A stretch of DNA of 11,821 nt. Origin: Xanthobacteraceae bacterium (GTDB lineage Bacteria > Pseudomonadota > Alphaproteobacteria > Rhizobiales > Xanthobacteraceae). Position 1 is the stretch's first letter. Each line of letters starts with the position of its first letter. Made by a program: the position numbers and the translations under genes. The notes beneath the pieces are model-generated. The model did no database searches, was not told the DNA's origin, and was given only the letters and a program-made list of their open reading frames with translations. The stretch is from positions 1 through 11,821 of the forward strand of contig JASHYD010001119.1 of NCBI GenBank assembly GCA_030043175.1, read 5' to 3'. Shown here one piece after another: positions 1 to 6,171 of this stretch.

Positions 1-1
1 C

Positions 2-715
2 GAGTACGACCGCGCAATCGCCGACTACGATCAGGCGCTCCAGCTCAATCCGAAATTTGTCGTCGTCTACAACAATCGGGGCGGCGTCTACGCCTCCAAG
101 GGCGAGTATGACCGTGCGATCGTCGACTACGAACGGGCGCTCCAGCTCAATCCGAAACTTGTCGTTGCCTACACCGGCCGTGGCAATGCCTACGATCATA
201 AAGGCGAGTATGACCGCGCGATCGCGAGCTACGAACAGGCGATCCGGCTTGATCCGAAACGGCCCGTCCCCTACAGCCAGCGCGGTTACAGCTATAGCGT
301 CAAGGAAGAGTACGACCTCGCGATCGCCGACTTCGATATGGCGCTTAGGCTCGATCCGACATTTGCGGTCGCCTATGCCGGCCGCTGCGGCGCCTGGAAC
401 GGCAAGGGTCAGTATGACCGTGCGATCGCCGACTGCGAAGAGGCGATGAAGCTCAACCCTAAGCTGGCCAACGCCTACAGCCATCGGGGATTTGCCTTCG
501 GGATGAAGGGCAACTTCGATCGTGCTCTGACCGACCTCGACAAGGCGATCGCGCTCAATCCCAGATATGCGAGAGGCTATAGCTACCGCGGCGCCATCTA
601 TGAGTTGCGAGGCGACCTAGGCCGGGCCATCGCGGACTATGATCAGGCGCTGAAGCTCAATCCAGCGCTGCCGGACGCGCGCCGTTACCGCGAGCGTACC
701 GAGGCGGCCCTGGCA
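2..715 (+). repeat. Seven 102-bp units encoding TPRs
   Basis: Units start at 2, 104, 206, 308, 410, 512 and 614, an exact 102-bp (34-codon) period. Similarity is visible at DNA level, especially between the first three units, which share segments such as GCGCTCCAGCTCAATCCGAA. This points to fairly recent tandem duplication of the left units, with older, more diverged units towards the caspase domain. More copies may lie left of the window. Confidence 0.9.
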
Positions 716-1480
716 GTACGGCCGCCCCTGGCGCAGCGAGATTTGACAAAGCCGGTGGCCGTAGCCCCGGACCGCCGCGTCGCCCTCGTCATCGGCAATT
801 CCCAGTACCGCTCCGTCGCATTCCTGCCCAACCCGCGCCGCGACGCTGCGGCAGTGGCGGACGCGCTGCAGCAGGTGGGCTTTCAGGTCGAACTGACCAT
901 GGACCTCGACCGCGACGGCATGGTGAAGGCGCTGCGGTCTTTCCGCGATCAGGCCGACCAGGCCGACTGGGCGTTGATCTACTTCGCCGGTCACGGCATC
1001 GAGATCGAACGCGTGAACTATCTCATTCCCACGGATGCGAGGCTCCTCGACGATCGCGACGTAAAGGCCGAAACGGTATCCTATGAGGAATTGCTGAGCG
1101 CGGTGAACGGCGCCAGGGCGCTGCGGCTCGTCGTACTCGACGCCTGCCGCGTCAATCCGTTCAAGGATCAGATGCGCGGCACCGTAGCTTCGCGCGGACC
1201 CAGCGACCGCGGCCTCGCTCGGCCGGCCGAAACGGGGCCGGGAACGCTGGTGGTCTATTCCGCCAAGGAGGGCGAAGTTGCGGTCGACGACGCCGGCGGC
1301 GCCAACAGCCCGTTCGCGTCGGCGCTCATTGCCGAACTCAAGGTACCCGGCGTCGAATTGCGCCGGGTGTTCGACAACGTCCGCGACGACGTTCTCGAAG
1401 CCACCGACAACCGCCAGCAGCCGTTCACCTACGGCTCGCTGCCGGGGCGGCGGGATTTCTTCTTTGTGACGGCGAAGTAA
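2..1480 (+). CDS. TPR-repeat caspase-like (peptidase C14) protein, 5' partial
   Basis: The frame is open from the first bases to the TAA at 1478-1480, so the N-terminus lies outside the window; 492 codons are visible. Residues 1-238 (window numbering) are seven tetratricopeptide repeats of exactly 34 residues, with the typical pattern (E/G)-Y-D-R-A-I-x-D-Y-x-x-A-L-x-L-N-P. A short linker is followed by a caspase-like p20 domain from about residue 258 (RRVALVIGNSQY). The catalytic dyad is intact: His331 in YFAGHGIE and Cys382 in LDACRVNPF. By family knowledge these are metacaspase/paracaspase-like cysteine peptidases, and the TPRs probably bind a partner or substrate. The pathway is unknown; stress signalling or a defence-like role are guesses. 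No signal peptide can be judged because the start is missing. An internal ATG at 338 would discard three repeats and is not a credible start. Confidence 0.9.
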   Translation, partial: EYDRAIADYDQALQLNPKFVVVYNNRGGVYASKGEYDRAIVDYERALQLNPKLVVAYTGRGNAYDHKGEYDRAIASYEQAIRLDPKRPVPYSQRGYSYSVKEEYDLAIADFDMALRLDPTFAVAYAGRCGAWNGKGQYDRAIADCEEAMKLNPKLANAYSHRGFAFGMKGNFDRALTDLDKAIALNPRYARGYSYRGAIYELRGDLGRAIADYDQALKLNPALPDARRYRERTEAALAVRPPLAQRDLTKPVAVAPDRRVALVIGNSQYRSVAFLPNPRRDAAAVADALQQVGFQVELTMDLDRDGMVKALRSFRDQADQADWALIYFAGHGIEIERVNYLIPTDARLLDDRDVKAETVSYEELLSAVNGARALRLVVLDACRVNPFKDQMRGTVASRGPSDRGLARPAETGPGTLVVYSAKEGEVAVDDAGGANSPFASALIAELKVPGVELRRVFDNVRDDVLEATDNRQQPFTYGSLPGRRDFFFVTAK

Positions 1481-1871
1481 AGACACCCTGTTCGCCAAGA
1501 AGCTTAGGGCTTCCGGATACCACGGCCCGCATCGACCCGACGGTCGCTATGATTCGCTGTCGGGCAAATTTCCAGTGCCCGCAGATGCCGGAGGATCCTC
1601 GACGACCTCAACTTGAGCGCGGTCAAACATAGCAAAATTCCAGAGAGACTTGACGACCGCTAAGGGTCAAACAGGGACGACCAAGATGTCCCCGGCGACG
1701 GCGGCTTTCCCCGGAAGCAGCCATCGCGGCCCGCACGATCGCACAGGTGATGTTCCAGCAAGATTTCTGTCGACTTTGCCGTCACACTTAATCAAAAGGC
1801 AGGGGATCACTGGATCGCCCGGTCAAGCAGAGTGATGACACCTGAAAAATCATCCTCCAATGTCGCTGCCG
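1481..1871. other. Gene-free stretch between convergent genes
   Basis: This separates the plus-strand caspase gene from the 3' end of the minus-strand PQQ dehydrogenase. Short open frames here resemble no family and lack a convincing ribosome site. The only structure seen is a weak inverted repeat, ATCACT (1806-1811) with AGTGAT (1831-1836), about 35 bp past the dehydrogenase stop. It could contribute to termination, but it has a 19-nt loop and no T-run. Confidence 0.5.
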
Positions 1872-3587
1872 TTACAGCGCGAAGACATAAAGCACGGTCG
1901 CGTTGCGCTGGTCCTTGAGTTCCGGCGTATTGACGAGCTTGGCCTTGGCGGCAGTACTTGGCCCCGACGTGATCGCCAGATATTGCTTGCCGTTGACCTC
2001 GAAGGTCATCGGCGGCGCGCAAAAGCCAGAGCCGGTATTGATCTTCCACAACTCGTCGAGCGTGGTGTCGTCGAACGCCGCAACCGTGCCGTCCAACAGC
2101 CCGAGGAAGATCAGTCCACCGGCGGTGGCAAGCGTGCCCGAATAGTTCGGGTAACGCAGGTGCACGCTTTTCTTGATCTCGCCGGTCACCGGGTCGACGG
2201 CGGTCAGGTCGCTTTCAAAGCGTTCCGTAGTCTGGCTGAGGCCCCCGTTCCAGCCTCTTTCCTTGTTGTGTTTCTCTCGGTCAATCGACACGTTTACGCA
2301 GGCCGTTAAGGCCGGAATGTAGAGGAGCTTGGTGTTGGGGTTGTAGGACGACGGCCAGTAATTATTACCGCCGGCCTGGGACGGGCAAAGCTTCTTGAGC
2401 GGCTCTCCCGGGTTTAGGTTGCCGATGCCCGCATAGGTCTGGATGCCCTTGTTGGGATCGTAATCGAGCGGCTTGCCGGTCTTCTGGTCGATGCCCTTGG
2501 TCCAGTTGACATTGTCCATATAGGGCTTGGCGCCGATGATCTGACCATTGTGGCGGTCCATCGTATAGAGGAAGCCGTTGCGCGCCGAGTGCGTGATCAG
2601 CTTGCGCGCCTGCCCGGCAACCTCACCGTCGATCAGGATGTGGGTGCCGACCTCGTCATAGTCCCACATGTCGCCGGGAGTGAACTGGAAAAACCAGTTC
2701 ATCTTGCCGGTGTCGGGGTCCCACGAAATCGCGCTGTTGGTGTAGAGGTTGTCGCCCGGTCGGTAGGTCGGATCGAACATCGGCACCGGATTGCCGGTGC
2801 CCCAGATGGTCTGGTTAGTGTCTGGATCGTAGGTGCCGGTGACCCAGACAGCGGCGCCACCGGTCTGCCAAGCATTGGTGTTGCCCTTCCAGGTCTCGCT
2901 GCCGGGCTCGCCAGGTGCCGGTATGGTGTATTTGCGCCACAGCAACTTGCCGGTCGCGGCGTCGAGACCAGCGACCCAGTCGCGCACGCCGCTATCGCCA
3001 CCAGACGCGCCAATGATTAGCTTATCCTTGATGGCGAGCGGCGCTCCCGTTATGCGCAATTCTGGCTGGCCATCAGAGACATTAGTCTCCCACACGACCT
3101 TGCCACTGTCCTTGTCGGTGGCGACGATGCGGGCAGGCCAATTGGCGGGTGAAATGACCAGATTACCCCAGAAAGCAGCACCGCGATTAGTTGCCTGCTT
3201 CTCTTGTTTGGGATCCATGCGCCAGACGATCCGGCCGGTATCGCCGGAGGTTCCATCGATTTTGTAGAGCACGCCCCATGAATCTGTAATGTAGAGAATG
3301 CCGTTTTCGACGAGCGGCGTCGCCTCGACGTATTCATTGCCGGCCGAGCCGCCGAGCGGCACCGCGTAGGCGAGCTTCAATCCCTTGACGTTGCCTTTGT
3401 TGATGCGCGCGAGTGGCGAAAACCGCTGGCCATCATAGGTGCGGTGGTTCATCAGCCAATTCTGCGGCTCCTTGTCGGGATTGAGCAGCCGCTCCGGCGT
3501 CACCTCAGCGGCATGTGCAGGCCATGCCGCCGCAAACACACCAGTCGCCAGTAGTGCGGCGCGCGTCAAACCAGTGCGTACTTTCAT
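1872..3587 (-). CDS. PQQ-dependent alcohol dehydrogenase (methanol/ethanol family), periplasmic
   Basis: A 571-aa quinoprotein predicted to oxidise a primary alcohol (or aldehyde) in the periplasm with PQQ, passing electrons to a soluble cytochrome c. Residues 1-26 are a Sec signal peptide (cleavage after AHA). The rest has the eight-bladed propeller pattern with W-motif-like strands (for example AATGKLLW, DPDTGKMNW, DDTTLDELW). The metal/PQQ region shows GASGGDSGVRD (193-203), GTGNP with Asn266, and PGDMWDYDEVG (304-314), in which Asp309 is the expected catalytic base and Asp311 sits at the extra-Asp position typical of lanthanide-dependent XoxF/ExaF/PedH types. Cys401 and Cys430 match a conserved structural pair, but the vicinal Cys-Cys of classical methanol dehydrogenases is absent. 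There is no C-terminal cytochrome domain, so this is not a quinohaemoprotein. No cytochrome, periplasmic binding protein or pqq gene lies nearby. The start is fixed by a strong ribosome site. The substrate is unknown. Confidence 0.93.
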   Translation of the reverse strand: MKVRTGLTRAALLATGVFAAAWPAHAAEVTPERLLNPDKEPQNWLMNHRTYDGQRFSPLARINKGNVKGLKLAYAVPLGGSAGNEYVEATPLVENGILYITDSWGVLYKIDGTSGDTGRIVWRMDPKQEKQATNRGAAFWGNLVISPANWPARIVATDKDSGKVVWETNVSDGQPELRITGAPLAIKDKLIIGASGGDSGVRDWVAGLDAATGKLLWRKYTIPAPGEPGSETWKGNTNAWQTGGAAVWVTGTYDPDTNQTIWGTGNPVPMFDPTYRPGDNLYTNSAISWDPDTGKMNWFFQFTPGDMWDYDEVGTHILIDGEVAGQARKLITHSARNGFLYTMDRHNGQIIGAKPYMDNVNWTKGIDQKTGKPLDYDPNKGIQTYAGIGNLNPGEPLKKLCPSQAGGNNYWPSSYNPNTKLLYIPALTACVNVSIDREKHNKERGWNGGLSQTTERFESDLTAVDPVTGEIKKSVHLRYPNYSGTLATAGGLIFLGLLDGTVAAFDDTTLDELWKINTGSGFCAPPMTFEVNGKQYLAITSGPSTAAKAKLVNTPELKDQRNATVLYVFAL

Positions 3588-3591
3588 GATG

Positions 3592-3598
3592 TCCTCCC
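3592..3598 (-). promoter_or_regulatory. Ribosome binding site of the PQQ dehydrogenase
   Basis: On the minus strand, GGGAGGA lies 4 bases upstream of the ATG (3585-3587). This strong Shine-Dalgarno match, directly before a signal peptide, settles the start codon. Confidence 0.85.
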
Positions 3599-3690
3599 GT
3601 TACGAATGAAATATTGCTGGTCTTCGTGCAGCTTAGCGTGATGTTACAACACTCCGGGGCTAAAGTCCGTGACATCGGAAACGGTGCTGT

Positions 3691-3707
3691 CGCGCGATCA
3701 TCGCGCG
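3691..3707. promoter_or_regulatory. 17-nt perfect palindrome, possible operator
   Basis: CGCGCGAT (3691-3698), one central C, then ATCGCGCG (3700-3707): eight-base arms with no mismatch. It lies about 104 bp upstream of the dehydrogenase start. With one central base it fits a dimeric protein site better than an RNA hairpin. The function is inferred from position and symmetry only. Confidence 0.35.
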
Positions 3708-3890
3708 TATCAGGCGGAGCGCGGCGGCACCTTTGGCCGCCGATCGGGTCCGCTGCACGGCCGTGCTGCGAAGCCGGCACTCCGCCCAGAAGGCCAAGCG
3801 CGCCTCCCCTGCTCGTCAGGCGATGACTCCCGACCGAACGGCCGGCGCCTCGATACCCGCCGAGCCGCGTCCCGAGCCTCGCCGCAGACA

Positions 3891-3908
3891 CATGAATAAA
3901 CCTTCATG
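3891..3908. promoter_or_regulatory. Inverted repeat CATGAA-N6-TTCATG upstream of the BA14K gene
   Basis: Perfect six-base arms (3891-3896 and 3903-3908) around the spacer TAAACC. It ends 70 bp before the BA14K ATG, a plausible place for a regulator or promoter element. No known regulator consensus is recognised. Confidence 0.3.
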
Positions 3909-3978
3909 CCACCCAACAGCGGCCAAGTGTTAGCGTTAGCAGCGCGTGCAGTGGATGGGAGCCCCAAAGGAGACAGTG

Positions 3979-4479
3979 ATGAAGAAGACCATCGTTAGCT
4001 TACTCGGCGCTGCAACGATCGTAGTGATGGTGGCCGGGACTCCGACGGACGCCTCCGCTTGGTGGCAGCGAGGATGGGGATGGGGGCCAGGTATTGCCGC
4101 TGGCATCGTCGGCGGCGCCGTCATCGCCGGTGCCATCATCGCCTCGCGGCCTCCTGGCTATGTTGTCTACGAGGGCTATGCGGCGCCGGTTTACGGGCCA
4201 GGCTGCTATTGGGCGTCCCGGCCTGTCTATGATGGTGCGGGCCGCGTCGTCGGCTATACTGGCCGGCCGGTGCAAGTCTGCCCCGGGTACTCTGGCGGCC
4301 CGCCCGCTGGCGGCCCGCCCGGGTATGCTGGCGGCCCGCCTGCCGGCGGCCCCCCCGGGTATGCTGGCGGCCCGCCTGCCGGCGATCCGGTCGCCTCCTG
4401 CATGCAGCGCTTCCGGTCATACGATCCGAAAACCGGAACCTATCTAGGCAACGATGGCCAGCGCCATTCCTGTCCGTGA
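3979..4479 (+). CDS. BA14K-family exported protein with Gly/Pro-rich repeat
   Basis: A 166-aa protein starting at ATG 3979, chosen because AAGGAG (3967-3972) lies 6 bases upstream and the reading then opens with a typical signal peptide: MKKT, a hydrophobic core, and cleavage after ASA at residue 27. An in-frame ATG at 3946 would bury this signal and is rejected. A Trp/Gly stretch and a Gly/Ala/Ile-rich hydrophobic segment (about 37-57) follow, which may be a membrane anchor or glycine zipper. Residues 102-137 are three 12-residue units, GYxGGPPAGxPP-like. The C-terminus, CMQRFRSYDPKTGTYLGNDG then QRHSCP (141-166), is the BA14K signature, with Cys141 and Cys165 a possible disulfide. BA14K proteins are small exported proteins of Brucella, Bradyrhizobium and relatives, known as immunoreactive and reported to have lectin-like activity. 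The role here is unknown. Confidence 0.88.
   Translation: MKKTIVSLLGAATIVVMVAGTPTDASAWWQRGWGWGPGIAAGIVGGAVIAGAIIASRPPGYVVYEGYAAPVYGPGCYWASRPVYDGAGRVVGYTGRPVQVCPGYSGGPPAGGPPGYAGGPPAGGPPGYAGGPPAGDPVASCMQRFRSYDPKTGTYLGNDGQRHSCP
4282..4389 (+). repeat. Three 36-bp tandem units inside the BA14K gene
   Basis: Units 4282-4317, 4318-4353 and 4354-4389 each encode PGY(S/A)GGPPAG(G/D)P. The DNA is nearly identical between units, so copy number could vary by slippage while keeping frame, since 36 is divisible by 3. Confidence 0.85.
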
Positions 4480-5003
4480 GTGACTGACTAAGAGGCTCCT
4501 TCGCCCAATCCTTTGTCCTGGGCTAAGTTGCCGTTCCTACAGAGATCCACAGATCAGCGATCCAAAGGGCGGTCTCCGGGCTGCCCTTTGCTTTCGATAA
4601 CTCGCCTTCTTAATAGATTGGAGGCGCAGACCTCCGAGAGCAACGCGGGCGCCGTCGGCGGAGGGCAAATCTTCAGCCTGACCTTGCTCGGCCAATATGC
4701 GGCCTCGCTGCCGTATGCGAACGCACGTCGTTTGGCAGTGCACGGCCAACCTCTCATCCTTCAACTATCCGCCGTCGGTCGCCTCCAGCACGTCCTCAAA
4801 ATTGCGCAGACCGGCGGGCGGCGTGTTGACCACACGGGCGTGTTGCTGGGCTTGTGCCTGCTTCTTTCACATCATCTGATAGGCTAGCGGGATGTTCTTC
4901 CAGGCAAACACCTCACTTCACAGCCAGGCTGTCAACTGGTATAGTTCCTCGCAATCGCGACGGACTGGTCCGGCGCAGGATTTCGGCCGGAGGCAGGTGA
5001 TCG
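4480..5003. other. Gene-free stretch between BA14K and FmdB genes
   Basis: Open frames on both strands here lack ribosome sites and family resemblance. A weak inverted repeat, GCCCA / TGGGC, at about 4504-4524 follows the BA14K stop. On the minus strand, 4765-4866 reads as a coherent-looking 33-residue peptide ending FEDVLEATDGG before a TAG. It has no start codon at its beginning and may be a gene fragment. GGAGG at 4989-4993 is the probable ribosome site of the next gene, 10 bases from its ATG. Confidence 0.5.
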
Positions 5004-5306
5004 ATGCCGACGTACGAATATATGTGCAAGAAGTGTGGGCCGTTCACACGGCTGCGAGCGATGGCGGAATGCGAGCTGCCGTCCGCCTGCCCAGAATGCG
5101 GCGCGCGTGCCCCCCGTGTCCTCCTGACCGCACCAAGGTGCCTCACCATGTCGGCCGAAGCGCGTGGGGCCGGCGCAAAGTTCGAGCGCATCACCGACGG
5201 ATTACACGACCCGGGAAAATTGCACGGTCCCGGATGCAGTTGCTGCGTAGGCCGGGCTTCCAAGATGGCCAAACGTGCCAAGGCGAGAGCGTCTCGGTCA
5301 GCCTGA
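5004..5306 (+). CDS. FmdB-family zinc-ribbon protein
   Basis: A 100-aa protein opening with MPTYEYMCKKCG, the hallmark N-terminus of FmdB-type putative regulatory proteins. Two CxxC pairs, Cys8/Cys11 and Cys29/Cys32 (CPEC), form the expected single zinc ribbon. The middle (about 40-70) is unremarkable. The C-terminus has a small Cys cluster (HGPGCSCC, 74-81), recalling the Cys/His/Gly-rich tails of relatives, then a basic tail rich in Lys, Arg and Ala. The family is named from FmdB near formamidase genes in Methylophilus and is thought to be regulatory, but no biochemical role is settled. No amidase or porin gene is adjacent here. The start is supported by GGAGG 10 bases upstream and by the conserved N-terminus. 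The stop codon lies inside a hairpin. Confidence 0.88.
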   Translation: MPTYEYMCKKCGPFTRLRAMAECELPSACPECGARAPRVLLTAPRCLTMSAEARGAGAKFERITDGLHDPGKLHGPGCSCCVGRASKMAKRAKARASRSA

Positions 5307-5325
5307 CCGATCTCGCGTCGCGAGA
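5294..5325 (+). terminator. Two adjacent perfect hairpins at the fmdB-like stop
   Basis: Hairpin one is TCGGTCA (5294-5300), loop GCC, TGACCGA (5304-5310); the TGA stop is the first three bases of its right arm. Hairpin two follows directly: TCTCGCG (5311-5317), T, CGCGAGA (5319-5325). Both have seven-base perfect arms. A T-run is missing, so a classical Rho-independent terminator is uncertain. It may instead act as an RNA 3' end stabiliser, or the second may be a DNA palindrome. Confidence 0.5.
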
Positions 5326-5504
5326 CCTGGCGAATTTCTCTCAAGACGACCCCATGTTCTCGCTCAAGTCCATGGAATTCGTTTCCCGCGCGCAATGCAC
5401 TGAGTTGAGATCCGACGCCTTTTAGTTTCCGGTAACCAGGTCTCGGGAACTAGCGGGTGCGAGGCATTTTGATGATCTTGAACTTCGGCTAGCAGGCCGT
5501 CGCA
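5326..5504. other. Short non-coding spacer
   Basis: No credible gene is present between the hairpins and the RcnB-like remnant, and no promoter could be placed. Confidence 0.5.
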
Positions 5505-5510
5505 CTACAG

Positions 5511-5953
5511 AAGATCGTGCTTACGGCGCTGGTGTCGGCGGTACGGTGAGCATGGCACAGCGGGAAGATTGGAAGGCTGGCACCGGGGGGAATTCCGAGA
5601 ACCACACACGTCCCGGCAGACCGCCAGGTCCGCACGAATTCAGAGGACCACGTCCCGGCGGACCGCCCAGGCGCTTTTTGTTTAACCGAGTCCACGTCGC
5701 CGCCTTCGTCTATCCACGCGGCTGGGCCTACCGGCGCTGGGCGGTTGGCCCGGTGCTGCCGCCGCTTTTCCTCGCGCCCGCTTATTTTTGCAGTGGCTGG
5801 GCCACCCTTGGCCTGGCCGACGACTGTCAATTTCACCGCGCGTGCCAGCGGCGTCGATACGAATTTGGCGCGGTTCGGAACGGCGATAGCGCGGTGTCCC
5901 ATAGTCAGGGTAGTTATCGCTTACCGACTCCCTTTCGGAGGCGGCGTCCCTGA
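5511..5953 (+). pseudogene. Degraded RcnB-like periplasmic protein gene
   Basis: Translation of 5678-5818 gives NRVHVAAFVYPRGW, AYRRWAVGPVLPPLFLAPAY and a segment ending WATLGLA. This is the core of RcnB-type small periplasmic proteins (nickel/cobalt homeostasis family) as found in Bradyrhizobium. The rest is broken. A signal-peptide-like KIVLTALVSA is read from 5511 in a different frame, with no start codon before it and a TGA at 5547-5549, while the continuation SMAQREDWK is in the frame of the core. This implies a frameshift near 5541-5546. After residue LGLA the usual C-terminal block (PPPGYxWVRYGxDxLLV-like) is not recognisable; the frame runs on with Arg-rich sequence to a TGA at 5951-5953. 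The Pro/Gly-rich linker keeps a duplicated ACGTCCCGGCRGACCGCC (5608 and 5650, 42 bp apart). Family assignment is by recall of conserved residues. Confidence 0.65.
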
Positions 5954-6171
5954 TGTCCCCGACCGTCGAAAGTCAACCGATGATGTTTAAATTGTCAATG
6001 CAAAGCGGACTTCTTGGCGTGGACATGGGAGAACGCCGATTTGGCAGGAAGTTTTAAAAGCACGTGAATTTCCTGAGCGACGAAAATTGTTGGTGGGTTA
6101 CGGGCCGGTCGCGTTGGGGCTTTCTCGTTCTGCGCTCGCAGTTTCGCGAACTCGCGGAACCGAAACTTTAA
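5954..6171. other. Non-coding spacer with inverted repeats near its right end
   Basis: This sits between the RcnB-like remnant (plus) and the 3' end of the TDT transporter (minus). No gene is seen. Its left two-thirds is locally AT-richer than the surroundings. Its right end holds the inverted repeats listed at 6130-6166. Confidence 0.5.
6130..6166 (-). terminator. Inverted-repeat cluster after the TDT transporter stop
   Basis: Read on the minus strand just after the TAG: GTTTCG and CGAAAC (6161-6166 / 6141-6146) form six-base arms around 14 bases. An alternative inner pairing is CGCGA-AC-TCGCG (6145-6156). A further CTGCG-CT-CGCAG hairpin lies at 6130-6141. There is no strong T-run, so intrinsic termination is only possible. 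Confidence 0.35.

Larger units (their letters stand above)
3588..3978. other. Divergent intergenic region with two inverted repeats
   Basis: These 391 bp separate the start of the minus-strand dehydrogenase from the start of the plus-strand BA14K gene, so promoters for both should lie here. I cannot place a convincing -35/-10 pair for either. Open frames within it are low-complexity, Arg/Pro-rich and resemble no family. Two clean inverted repeats (3691-3707 and 3891-3908) are listed separately. Confidence 0.6.

Noticed and set aside
2..715. CRISPR-like array from the regular 102-bp repeats
   Set aside because: The repeats are coding, have no unique spacers, and translate to canonical TPR motifs.
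617..1498. Long minus-strand open frame (293 codons) opposite the caspase gene
   Set aside because: It lies antisense to a clearly conserved TPR-caspase coding region and its translation shows no family features; it is a high-GC shadow.
1650..1835. 61-codon open frame in the gap after the caspase gene
   Set aside because: No family resemblance, no good ribosome site, and low-complexity composition.
3946..3978. Upstream ATG (3946) for the BA14K gene
   Set aside because: It would place 11 residues before the signal peptide, whereas AAGGAG at 3967-3972 is correctly placed for ATG 3979.
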